Below are positions 50,989-59,147 of a stretch of DNA of 64,000 nucleotides, one piece after another (the stretch's first letter is position 1; every line of letters starts with the position of its first letter). Source of the stretch: an uncultured Clostridia bacterium (GTDB taxonomy: Bacteria; Bacillota; Clostridia; Oscillospirales; Acutalibacteraceae); NCBI GenBank assembly GCA_946491705.1, contig CAMLYM010000001.1, positions 36,196 to 100,195 on the forward strand, read 5' to 3'. The position numbers and the translations under genes are program-made. The notes below the pieces were generated by a model. It ran no database searches and was not told where the DNA came from. It worked only from the letters and a program-made list of their open reading frames with translations.

Positions 50989-51222
50989 ATGATGAAAAAG
51001 CATGTTTCCTTGAGCGGACGTCTTCTCTTCCCTTTAAAAGAGGGACAGTGCGCATTGATTCAGCGCGGAGGCGGCGTCATCCGCACCTCGCGGGTTGTTG
51101 AGATTTTGGAAGTTACCGACATATCCGTCAGGTTTGAAACCATGAATACGGTTTATCTGGTGTCAACGGCCCCAGTGCCAGGCGCGGCGGCAGCCCCGCT
51201 GGAACTGCGTATGTGCGCGTAA
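50989..51222 (+). CDS. Small unknown protein
   Basis: Predicted 77 residues, beta-rich (GRLLFPLKEGQCALIQRGGG, then RTSRVVEILEVTDISVRFET). AAGGAGGTC precedes the start. It looks like a small SH3/OB-type barrel. Not recognised. Confidence 0.6.
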   Translation: MMKKHVSLSGRLLFPLKEGQCALIQRGGGVIRTSRVVEILEVTDISVRFETMNTVYLVSTAPVPGAAAAPLELRMCA

Positions 51223-51246
51223 TCCGGGATAATGAAAAGACAACAG

Positions 51247-51290
51247 GGACAGCATAGCCAAACCGGCTGTGCTGTCCTTTCATTTTTCTT
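51247..51290 (+). terminator. Terminator before the gene at 51319
   Basis: GGACAGCATAGCC (51247-51259) pairs with GGCTGTGCTGTCC (51265-51277) with one G-U pair, followed by a T-rich tail (TTTCATTTTTCTT). Start codon 28 bases further. Confidence 0.9.
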
Positions 51291-51318
51291 AACAGAATTA
51301 AAGAAAGGATTTTGATTT

Positions 51319-52227
51319 ATGAACGCTTTAGATAAGCTGGACGCGGTGCAGGTCAGCGCGGACAACCGGATTTCGGAAACGGACCGGAAGTTCTGCGAGG
51401 CGCATCAGGCGGCGTATGTGGACGCCAAAGCTTCATTAAGCGAATTGGAGTATATGTGGACAGATATCGTTAATCGTCAGGCAGAAACCTTAAAGCCGAT
51501 TGAGGAAATCTGGAACAATGTGCAGAGATATATCCATCTCCCCCATTTTTCTGAACAGGATATCCGGAATCAGCTGGAAGAACTGAATGAGCTGTTTATT
51601 TCCAACCTGGTGCGATATTTTAATCACAGCTATAACGTATCTCTTGACTCTAATACCGTCATTGATGTGTTGCTGCCGCATAAACCCAAAAGCGATTACC
51701 ACTCTCCGAATACAGAAGCGATAGCAGGATATCATCAAAAGCTGCGCTCTATGGAGGTAGACTACAAAGACGTGCTGGATCAGATTTTTATTCAGCTCGG
51801 AGGCCGGACCTTTCTGGAACGGGCGCTGGATGAAATCAAGGAAGCGTGCCATAAGGCAGCCTGGTGTACTTATACCGGTAAGGCAGAGTACGAACTGAAA
51901 AGCGATACGATCCGGTTTACCTATGGCTGCCGCTTTGAAAGTATGTTTGGTAAATGGGAGCTGAATGACAAAATGAAAAGCATCCTGATAGGACTGGCAT
52001 ATTTTGAAACAGGGACGTTTGGATATTATCCCGCGGCTATCTCCAAGCTCCTTGGCTGGAGCTATCGGGAAGACCCAGTTGTCATTTTTTCTAATTACAC
52101 GAAGCTCCAATCGCTGCGGATGTTTAAGAATGGCCGCGTAGATATCAAATTCAAAAGCAAGGACTATGCAGGCCGGTTTGTTTCCGAGTTTCTTGGCTCT
52201 TGTCCGCTGATGGAGGTGAAGAAATGA
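51319..52227 (+). CDS. Unknown protein upstream of the methyltransferase-helicase
   Basis: Predicted 302 residues, soluble. Helical N-terminal half, mixed C-terminal half with FTYGCRFESMFGKWELNDKM and aromatic-rich segments. AGAAAGGA precedes the start. The stop overlaps the ATG of the large fusion protein, so the two are translationally linked and may act together. Not recognised. Confidence 0.6.
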   Translation: MNALDKLDAVQVSADNRISETDRKFCEAHQAAYVDAKASLSELEYMWTDIVNRQAETLKPIEEIWNNVQRYIHLPHFSEQDIRNQLEELNELFISNLVRYFNHSYNVSLDSNTVIDVLLPHKPKSDYHSPNTEAIAGYHQKLRSMEVDYKDVLDQIFIQLGGRTFLERALDEIKEACHKAAWCTYTGKAEYELKSDTIRFTYGCRFESMFGKWELNDKMKSILIGLAYFETGTFGYYPAAISKLLGWSYREDPVVIFSNYTKLQSLRMFKNGRVDIKFKSKDYAGRFVSEFLGSCPLMEVKK

Positions 52228-55200
52228 AATACGCGGTTTGCGATACCGCTGTACCGCAGGAAAGACGGCAGGAAACCAATGAAAAGCTGCTGTATCTGAT
52301 TGATAGCGGCAAAGCTGGTGAGTATGGGATCAGCGGCGGCGATATCTATAACCTGTATACCGGTGACGGCGGCCTGCACGGACTGCGCCGGCAGGATTAC
52401 GAAAATTACGCTTCGTACAGCGAGGCCAAGAAAGAAATCGAGAACGGGCAGTTTTTCACCCCTCCGCTGCTTTGCCGTCTGGTTGCGGAAGCATTGTCCC
52501 CGCCGCCGGACGCGGCTGTGGCTGACCTGACCTGCGGCGCGGGGGCCTTTTTCAATTTCATGCCGGCAGAAAACAATCTGTACGGCTGTGAGCTGGACAT
52601 TAAGGCATATAAAGTGGCGGGATATCTCTATCCTCATGCGAATCTGGTGAACGGCGACATCCGTTCCTACCAACCGCCCGTCCGCTTTGATTATGTGGTC
52701 GGGAACCCGCCGTATAACCTGCGGTGGTGGGTAGACGACGGGGAGAAAATCCTTTCACAGCTCTATTACTGCCGGAAAGCGGCGGAACTGCTAAAGCCGT
52801 TTGGAATTCTGGCGATGATTGTCCCCGCGTCCTTTTTGTCGGATGATTTTTCCGATGGAACATCTATCCGGGAGATGGAAGAACGCTTCAGCTTTTTGGG
52901 GCATGTGGCTTTGCCTTCGAACGCTTTTTCTTTTTTGGGAGTGCGGCATTATCCGATTAAGCTGCAATTCTGGCAGAAGCGCGGTGAAGGCATTGAGGTA
53001 CAGCCGTATCACATCAAAGTGAATCGGTTTTTAACCGCCGGCTTTGATTGTGGGAAAGAAGCGGAATGGATTTCTGAACATCTTCTGCAAGGCGCTATTA
53101 AGCTGCTGAAAAAGAACCGTTATTCCGCGGTGCGGGAACTGGCAAAGGAAAAAGAGCTGTCGGAGGGATTTCTATACCAGGTACAGAAAATGCTCTATCA
53201 GATAAAGTGCCATCCGAAGCTGAAGGAAAGCTATGCTAAGTGCTACGAGTATTTTTACCGGTTCTGCACGGAGACGCAGCCCAAGGATATGAAGTACGAG
53301 GAATGGGCAAAAAAGAGGCTGACGGAGGCCAAAGTGCTTGCCTGTCTGAAACGCACCCTTCAAAAGCAGAACGCCCGGCCGCCGCAGGACAAGATCGCCT
53401 TGGTGAAGCGGGACTATGATTTTATTTATAAGGGCTACAGCGGCAAGGCGCGCCGGCAGATTCCAGAGGAAAAACGGGCGCCTGTCCCGATGTATGAAAT
53501 TGTTTCTTCAGACGGCGCGTGGGAATTTCCCGGTTATGAACGCCTGGTGAGAAAAAAACAGCGGGAATACGTCGGCCAAAACCGGCCCTTTGCCACTATG
53601 GAGGAGGATCCGGAGATTGGCGCGTGGCTGGAAAACTTTCACCTATGGGATGCAGAGAACGAAGAGGAAATCCGCCTCAACGAGATCCAGCGGCACGATC
53701 TAAACCTGATGCTGCAAAAGCGGTACGGGCTGCTCCAATGGGAACAAGGCAGCGGTAAAACGCTGGCCGGTATCGCCTCGGGGCTATACCGGATGGAAAA
53801 GCAGAACGTCCATCATACCTGGGTGATATCCCCTGCCATCTCTATCCGCAACAACTGGGACGAGGTCTTGCCAAATTATGGCTTGCCCTATGTTTTTGTA
53901 GAACGGCTATCAGATTTGGAGAAAATCCAAAAAGGCGATTTTGTCCTCCTTACGCTGAATAAGCTGGGTACATACCGGCGCCAGATTAAACGGTGGGTGC
54001 GGAGGTACGGGCAAAAACTGCACCTTATCTTTGATGAGAGCGATGAGATGACAAACCCTTCCAGCATCCGGGCCAAGTCCGTACTGGACTGTTTCCGGCG
54101 CTGCCGCTGCAAACTGCTGACAACCGGCACAAGCACACGGAACAATATTTCGGAGTTTGCGCCGCAGCTGGAGCTGATGTATAACAATTCGGCCAACATG
54201 CTGTCATGGAGTCCAAGGATTTACCATTATGAACGCGGCGACGATTTTTTATCCAGCAAGGTGAATCCCTATTTTGGACAGCCTATCCCCGCATATAAAG
54301 AGGGCTACCGGCTGTTCACAGCCTCCCATCTGCCGGAAAAGATTACCGTATTCGGCGTGGGGCAGCGCACACAGGACATTTACAACGCGGACGCTCTCAG
54401 CGAAATTCTCGGCAAGACGGTCATTACCCGGACCTTTCCGGAAATCGTCGGCAGGGAAATTCGACGGATTCATCAGGAGCCGGTATCGTTTACCCAAGAT
54501 GAACGGGCTGTGTATCAAATGGCGATGGAGGAGTTCCGGAAAATGCGGGAAAACTACTTCGCCAGCACGGGAAATTCCCGGAAGGACGCCATGATGCGTC
54601 TGATGCAGCAGATTACGTTGCTTCTGCGGATCAGCGCGGCGCCGGACACGGTTGTAGAATATCAGGGCGGCATACCCACCAAAATACGCCGTGTTGTGGA
54701 GCTGGCCGGCCAGTTCGAAAATGAAATTATAGCCATAGGCGTCCGGCACAAGGTTGTTTTGGATTCTTACAAAGCGGCGCTGGAAACAGCGTTCCCGAAC
54801 CGCGCCGTTTTTGCGGTGACGGGCGGGACAACCAGCTTTGCTCAAAGGCGGAAGCTGCGGAAGACATTGAAAGAGAGCGGGAACGGGATTTTGCTGTGTA
54901 CGCAGCAGAGCCTTCCGTCCAGCGTCAATTTCGAGTATGTGAACAAGGTCATTATTCCGGAGATGCACTACAACAACGCCAAAATGAGCCAGTTCTATAT
55001 GCGGTTTGTCCGCTACAATTCAACGGAATGGAAGGATATTTACTTTGTTACCTATGCGGGAAGCATTGAATCCAACCTGATGCAGATGGTGATGGCAAAG
55101 GAGAAAATCAATTTATTTATGAAAGGCCAGGATACAAACCTGGACGAAATCTATGATCGTTTCGGCGTGGATTATGACCTTCTTTCGCTGCTCATGTATC

Positions 55201-55259
55201 GTGAGCAGGATGAAGAAGGGAATTTCCATATCCGCTGGGGCGAACAGCAAATAGCATGA
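52224..55259 (+). CDS. N6-adenine methyltransferase fused to SNF2-type helicase
   Basis: Predicted 1011 residues. The N-terminal part (about 75-260) is an adenine methyltransferase: GQFFTPPLLCRLV, motif I DLTCGAGAF, motif IV NPPYNL. The C-terminal part is a SNF2/superfamily-2 motor: Walker A GSGKT (508-512), motif II DESD (about 604-607, instead of DEAH), LLTTGTSTRNN (motif III), and a second RecA lobe ending QFYMRFVRYNS. GGAGGTGAAG precedes the start. No nuclease domain is found here or next door. Possible roles are self-protection against restriction, processing of the transferred DNA or defence; none is shown. Confidence 0.85.
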   Translation: MKYAVCDTAVPQERRQETNEKLLYLIDSGKAGEYGISGGDIYNLYTGDGGLHGLRRQDYENYASYSEAKKEIENGQFFTPPLLCRLVAEALSPPPDAAVADLTCGAGAFFNFMPAENNLYGCELDIKAYKVAGYLYPHANLVNGDIRSYQPPVRFDYVVGNPPYNLRWWVDDGEKILSQLYYCRKAAELLKPFGILAMIVPASFLSDDFSDGTSIREMEERFSFLGHVALPSNAFSFLGVRHYPIKLQFWQKRGEGIEVQPYHIKVNRFLTAGFDCGKEAEWISEHLLQGAIKLLKKNRYSAVRELAKEKELSEGFLYQVQKMLYQIKCHPKLKESYAKCYEYFYRFCTETQPKDMKYEEWAKKRLTEAKVLACLKRTLQKQNARPPQDKIALVKRDYDFIYKGYSGKARRQIPEEKRAPVPMYEIVSSDGAWEFPGYERLVRKKQREYVGQNRPFATMEEDPEIGAWLENFHLWDAENEEEIRLNEIQRHDLNLMLQKRYGLLQWEQGSGKTLAGIASGLYRMEKQNVHHTWVISPAISIRNNWDEVLPNYGLPYVFVERLSDLEKIQKGDFVLLTLNKLGTYRRQIKRWVRRYGQKLHLIFDESDEMTNPSSIRAKSVLDCFRRCRCKLLTTGTSTRNNISEFAPQLELMYNNSANMLSWSPRIYHYERGDDFLSSKVNPYFGQPIPAYKEGYRLFTASHLPEKITVFGVGQRTQDIYNADALSEILGKTVITRTFPEIVGREIRRIHQEPVSFTQDERAVYQMAMEEFRKMRENYFASTGNSRKDAMMRLMQQITLLLRISAAPDTVVEYQGGIPTKIRRVVELAGQFENEIIAIGVRHKVVLDSYKAALETAFPNRAVFAVTGGTTSFAQRRKLRKTLKESGNGILLCTQQSLPSSVNFEYVNKVIIPEMHYNNAKMSQFYMRFVRYNSTEWKDIYFVTYAGSIESNLMQMVMAKEKINLFMKGQDTNLDEIYDRFGVDYDLLSLLMYREQDEEGNFHIRWGEQQIA

Positions 55260-55284
55260 TATTTACAGAAAGGATGAATCTACA

Positions 55285-55698
55285 ATGCGAGACTTATTAT
55301 TCCGTGGGCAAACCCGCAGAAAAGGGGAAAGAGTTCTTATGAACGGCAAGCCCATAGATGCAAATTGGGTTTACGGCGGTATTTTTCAGGGAAAAGGGGA
55401 TTTTTCCGTGATTTATACCTATGAGCCAATTAAAAAGATGCCGGTTTATACGGACACAGTGGGACAATATGCAGGAATCGATGACAAAAACGGCACGAAG
55501 GTTTTTGAGGGTGATATCCTGAAATTGAAGCACCGCTTATACGTGATTGAATGGAAAAGCGGCTGCTTATATGCTTCCCAGAAGAGTTATTTGAAAGATA
55601 GCGTCAGCACGTTCTATAAACCGGTTGACAATCTTATTGCTGAAGGCGCGGGGGTAATCGGAAACATCTATGATAATCCGGAACTGCTGGAGGGATGA
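55285..55698 (+). CDS. YopX-family protein
   Basis: Predicted 137 residues. The family signature TVGQYAGIDDKNGTKVFEGD and the start RDLLFRGQTRRKGERV identify YopX, common in phages and conjugative elements. Its biochemical role is unknown. AGAAAGGATG precedes the start. First of a series of small accessory genes. Confidence 0.88.
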   Translation: MRDLLFRGQTRRKGERVLMNGKPIDANWVYGGIFQGKGDFSVIYTYEPIKKMPVYTDTVGQYAGIDDKNGTKVFEGDILKLKHRLYVIEWKSGCLYASQKSYLKDSVSTFYKPVDNLIAEGAGVIGNIYDNPELLEG

Positions 55699-55702
55699 AA
55701 AG

Positions 55703-55873
55703 ATGATGGGAAGACTGGAAAAACGCTACTGCTGGATCATGGATATTCTGGCATGGGGGCACGGAAAGTATACCGAAGAACAGCTCGAAAAGCTGACCAT
55801 GCCGGAGTTGGCGGAAATTCACAGCCAAGTTTATCATCAGCATCTTGAAGAAATTCAAAGTATCCATCTATGA
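55703..55873 (+). CDS. Small unknown protein (56 residues)
   Basis: Starts four bases after the YopX stop with GGAGGG upstream. Helical, with W and charged residues (CWIMDILAWGHGKYTEEQLE, KLTMPELAEIHSQVYH). Probably real because of its spacing; not recognised. Confidence 0.5.
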   Translation: MMGRLEKRYCWIMDILAWGHGKYTEEQLEKLTMPELAEIHSQVYHQHLEEIQSIHL

Positions 55874-55895
55874 TTGAAGAATTGAGGGAATAGAA

Positions 55896-56321
55896 ATGAG
55901 ATATTACAGTACACAGTGCCCGATTACACCGGGAAGCTATCCGGAGCCGGAAAACAACAAGATAACCGAAATCCACAATTATGAGAATAAGACCTATTGT
56001 GAGGAAATCGGACGGGAGGCATGGGGATATATTGAATACGCACATCCTCTTCGCCCGGAAGAAGCCAGTGATTTTGAACTGATTCCAACACCCCGTAAGA
56101 TAAAGAAAATGAGGTTTATTGGTGTGGACGGCTGGGACCGCATGGTTTTCAAGGATGAAGACGAATATGTGTGGAAATACACGGAGCCGGGAGAACTTCC
56201 GATGGAACGTCACGACCTCTTGCATTCATCTACGAACAATGCGCTCGATGGAGAACCGTGCTGGCCGATGAAGCCGGACATTGACTACCGGATTGAAACA
56301 GGCAGCCAAGACACAAAATAA
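55896..56321 (+). CDS. Unknown accessory protein
   Basis: Predicted 141 residues, acidic and aromatic. The segment KIKKMRFIGVDGWDRMVFKD, then EDEYVWKYTEPGE resembles a small domain often seen in conjugative-element accessory proteins, but I cannot name a family with confidence. GAGGGAA precedes the start. Confidence 0.55.
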   Translation: MRYYSTQCPITPGSYPEPENNKITEIHNYENKTYCEEIGREAWGYIEYAHPLRPEEASDFELIPTPRKIKKMRFIGVDGWDRMVFKDEDEYVWKYTEPGELPMERHDLLHSSTNNALDGEPCWPMKPDIDYRIETGSQDTK

Positions 56322-56330
56322 CGGAGATGA

Positions 56331-56385
56331 TTTAACCTGCAAACGCTATTTGTAAATTGACGAATAGGTTAAAATGTGATATACT
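56331..56385 (+). promoter_or_regulatory. Promoter and inverted repeat of the Fic operon
   Basis: TTGACG (56357-56362) and TATACT (56380-56385), 17-base spacer. TTTAACCT (56331-56338) and AGGTTAAA (56366-56373) form an 8-bp inverted repeat spanning the -35 box, a probable operator. Confidence 0.75.
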
Positions 56386-56401
56386 ATGAAAGGAATTGAA
56401 A

Positions 56402-56650
56402 ATGGATAATAAGGATATACCGACATGCCCATTCTGCGAACAACTTGAAAAGTTCAAGCAGACAGAGGCTGAATATATGGAAATGCGGCGCGGTCAATCA
56501 GGTAAAGCAACGGCGAGATATAAATCTGCCTTGATACATGAATTATATTATGATGGCTACTGCTGCGGCAGTACGGCATATTATACGGAAAAAATGAATT
56601 ATTGTCCCGTGTGTGGGATCAAATTGAAAGCGGGTAATACAGATGGATAA
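56402..56650 (+). CDS. Small zinc-ribbon protein of the Fic operon
   Basis: Predicted 82 residues. CPFC near the N-terminus and CPVC near the C-terminus probably bind one zinc ion; a long helical insertion lies between. GAAAGGA precedes the start. The stop lies inside the next gene (overlap of eight bases). It may be the operator-binding protein of this operon, as inference. Confidence 0.65.
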   Translation: MDNKDIPTCPFCEQLEKFKQTEAEYMEMRRGQSGKATARYKSALIHELYYDGYCCGSTAYYTEKMNYCPVCGIKLKAGNTDG

Positions 56651-57173
56651 CACCATTGTCATGGAGTACACGAAGCTGCTGGAGAAAAAGGCAAGACTGC
56701 AAAAAGAATTGTCTGTTCTTCCGCAGGGGTATATCTCGAAAAAGAATATCAACGGCAAGACCTACCACTATCTGCAAAACAGGGTTTCCGGGAAAATGGC
56801 CGGAATATATCTGAAAAAGGATAAGGTGGATAGGGTTTCCGAACAGATTCGCCTGCGGAAACAATACGAAGAGGAGCTCCCGAAAGTGAATACCCGCCTG
56901 AACGAGCTGGAACAGGCAGCCCGGTTGATCGGGCATGGCTTGGACCGCCGGCTGCTATTACAGAAGCTGGGAGCGGGCATGGATATGCTTTCCGCCGAGC
57001 AGAAAGGACGCTGCATTTCTTTTGCCGACGCGATGAACGCCATCGAGGGAGTCCCGGCCAGCGAGCAGACCTCCAAAGGGCTTGCCGACTGGCAGGATGG
57101 GAAAACGTCTTACCTTTCCGTTTTTGAAGCAACGCTCCGGCGGTATGGTTTTAAAACGGAGGTTCAGCCATGA
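56643..57173 (+). CDS. Probable antitoxin of the Fic pair (VbhA-like tail)
   Basis: Predicted 176 residues. A coiled-coil-like N-terminal part (DUF6788-like: KLLEKKARLQKELSVLPQGY) is followed by a C-terminal helix region SFADAMNAIEGVPASEQT and SVFEATLRRYGF, similar to the VbhA-type antitoxin fold. In class I Fic systems the inhibitory motif is [S/T]xxxE[G/N]; here E135-G136 is present but the residue at -4 is Met, so inhibition may be altered or the register different. It overlaps the Fic gene by ATGA. Confidence 0.65.
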   Translation: MDNTIVMEYTKLLEKKARLQKELSVLPQGYISKKNINGKTYHYLQNRVSGKMAGIYLKKDKVDRVSEQIRLRKQYEEELPKVNTRLNELEQAARLIGHGLDRRLLLQKLGAGMDMLSAEQKGRCISFADAMNAIEGVPASEQTSKGLADWQDGKTSYLSVFEATLRRYGFKTEVQP

Positions 57174-57886
57174 GAGACCCCTATTTATATGATGACGCGG
57201 ACGTGCTGAAAAACCTTGCCGGCATTAAGGACGCCGATCTTTTGCGGAAAGCGGAGGCGGACATCACGAATTTAGCGATGGCTGGCATCTATAACCGGCA
57301 GTATGAAAAATTCGACACAGAAACCCTGAAAGATATTCACCGCACAATTTTCGGCCAGATTTATGAGTGGGCCGGGGAATTTCGGGAAATCCAGATGATA
57401 AAGCCGGAAGACGTGCTCGGCGGCGATACCGTCCGGTATGCTTATCCCAAAGAGATTAAAAAACAACTGGCGGCTTCCATGAAGGAAATCGCCAAACTCC
57501 ACCGAAACGGGGAAAATGACCGGGAGATTGTCTTCCGCATGGTCCGCATCATCGCGCAGATCTGGCAGACGCATCCCTTCCGTGAGGGGAATACCCGAAG
57601 CGTGATCGTATTTGCTATCCTGTTTGCCAAATCACTCGGCTTTGAAGTGGAACATGAGATGTTCCGCGTCCATGCGTCGTATGTGCGAAATGCGCTTGTC
57701 TGGGCGTCACAGGGCATTTATTCCAAGTATGAGTATCTGGAACGGATATTTTATGATGCCGTTCTCGGAGAAGAAGCCAAACCGGAAACCGCCGGAGCTT
57801 CTTCCGACGGGAAATATGAGAAAATCGGGGACTACAAGGTGTCCGATTACAAAGAACGGCCGCATCAGTATTTGGACGAAAAGTAG
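57170..57886 (+). CDS. Fic-domain adenylyltransferase toxin
   Basis: Predicted 238 residues. Fic core with the catalytic motif HPFREGNTR (His135), preceded by the flap and helix region DIHRTIFGQIYEWAGEFREI. It transfers AMP to a target such as a gyrase or topoisomerase subunit in known class I toxins. The C-terminal 50 residues are a charged tail. The start ATG overlaps the antitoxin stop, so the toxin is made only with the antitoxin. Confidence 0.9.
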   Translation: MRDPYLYDDADVLKNLAGIKDADLLRKAEADITNLAMAGIYNRQYEKFDTETLKDIHRTIFGQIYEWAGEFREIQMIKPEDVLGGDTVRYAYPKEIKKQLAASMKEIAKLHRNGENDREIVFRMVRIIAQIWQTHPFREGNTRSVIVFAILFAKSLGFEVEHEMFRVHASYVRNALVWASQGIYSKYEYLERIFYDAVLGEEAKPETAGASSDGKYEKIGDYKVSDYKERPHQYLDEK

Positions 57887-57912
57887 TCCGAAAACTGGTG
57901 CAGCAGGTTAAG

Positions 57913-57957
57913 AGAGAACAAGGCTGAGACAATCGGCCCTGTTCTCTTTTCTTTTTT
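57913..57957 (+). terminator. Terminator after fic
   Basis: AGAGAACA (57913-57920) pairs with TGTTCTCT (57940-57947), inner GGC pairing, followed by TTTCTTTTTT. The next start codon is 16 bases further. Confidence 0.88.
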
Positions 57958-57972
57958 GAGAAAGGTTGATTG

Positions 57973-58509
57973 ATGATGAAAAATCAGATATTCGAATATG
58001 GCGGCTTTCACTTTATACCGGAGAGAAAATTTACTGCACAGGAGAAGGATTTCTTCAAGATTTCCCGCCAGCAGCGGATTGACTGCAGCCTTGGATTTTG
58101 TGTGCCGGGATATATTTATGAAAGCAAATACGACTACTCGTATGAGAGCTTTTATGAAGCGGCAACCAATAAAGACTGCGACCTGTTCCGTTGTGTAGAA
58201 AATGGCAAGTTGTATCTCCCCTGCGAAAATGATTTGCAGGAGTATATCGAAAACAAGCGGAGGAAAAACGAGTGCCTGGATTGTGGCTGCTATGATGAAA
58301 CAGAAGGCTGTGTATTGACAAGCACAGAGAAACAGGAGAATTGTCCGAAGTGCAGTGAGTCCAGTGTCCTGCTCAGTGATTATAAGGATTTTTTTAAGGA
58401 CATCACGGCGCTGCACGACTGCAACGACTGCGGTATCAGTAAATGCAAGTTTGCTCCTGAACCCGGTCAAATGGTTCGTATCAACTGCCCTCTATGGGTG
58501 GAAAAATGA
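57973..58509 (+). CDS. Cys-rich accessory protein (LPD28-like)
   Basis: Predicted 178 residues. The N-terminal part (FEYGGFHFIPERKFT, then SLGFCVPGYIYESKYDYSYE) resembles the LPD28 domain of large polyvalent proteins of conjugative elements; the C-terminal part has many Cys pairs (CLDCGCYD, CPKCSES, CNDCGISKC), likely several zinc sites. Function unknown. Confidence 0.6.
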   Translation: MMKNQIFEYGGFHFIPERKFTAQEKDFFKISRQQRIDCSLGFCVPGYIYESKYDYSYESFYEAATNKDCDLFRCVENGKLYLPCENDLQEYIENKRRKNECLDCGCYDETEGCVLTSTEKQENCPKCSESSVLLSDYKDFFKDITALHDCNDCGISKCKFAPEPGQMVRINCPLWVEK

Positions 58510-58524
58510 AAGGAATCCTGAGTT

Positions 58525-58947
58525 ATGAAAAGAGCTTCGATTTTATCCGAATTAAAAACCCAACGTCCATATCTTCTGCGGGAATATGGCAAAGCGGATG
58601 GCAGTCTTGTCAGCTGTAAAAAAATCTTCCATATCCGTGCTGATTATGACGGATACAGATGGTGGAATACGATTTGGCCGTGCCGTGAAGAGCTTGCTAC
58701 GCCGCAAGTCTGCCGGGAGGCTGATTTGATGTATGAACGCCTGACTGCGGACGATGCCTTTCGGGATCTCGCAGCTCTTAGGAAGTTCTGCGGAAAGCAT
58801 CCGGAGGCGGCAGTCCATGGGTGCGGGGACGAATACAACTTTTATTTTGAAGGCGAACGATGCACATATTGGCTGCGCTGTATCACACGGAGCAAAGACT
58901 ACAACCTATATCTGCATGTATTCGCAAAGGAGGATGAAAATGGATAA
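58525..58947 (+). CDS. Unknown accessory protein
   Basis: Predicted 140 residues; GAAAGGA upstream. Aromatic-rich C-terminal half (GCGDEYNFYFEGERCTYWLR). Overlaps the next gene by eight bases. Not recognised. Confidence 0.55.
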   Translation: MKRASILSELKTQRPYLLREYGKADGSLVSCKKIFHIRADYDGYRWWNTIWPCREELATPQVCREADLMYERLTADDAFRDLAALRKFCGKHPEAAVHGCGDEYNFYFEGERCTYWLRCITRSKDYNLYLHVFAKEDENG

Positions 58948-59146
58948 GGCGCGCTGGCTGGGCATTAGCTGCCCCCTTTGCGGACAGGAACTGAACAGTT
59001 GGGACGTCCGTTGTTCAAAATCAGTCGGATACCTGGATTACCAGATATGCGAGAACTGCCTTTGTAAAGAGTACGATATGGAAAAAGAAGAATTCCGTGA
59101 CCGTATGGAAGCCTATTTTGAAATACGGCCGTGCAGGGGGCTTTGA
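58940..59146 (+). CDS. Small zinc-ribbon protein (68 residues)
   Basis: AAAGGAGG precedes the start by six bases. CPLC and CENC, 26 residues apart, plus two further Cys suggest a zinc ribbon. One base separates it from the next gene. Not recognised beyond this. Confidence 0.6.
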   Translation: MDKARWLGISCPLCGQELNSWDVRCSKSVGYLDYQICENCLCKEYDMEKEEFRDRMEAYFEIRPCRGL

Positions 59147-59147
59147 G

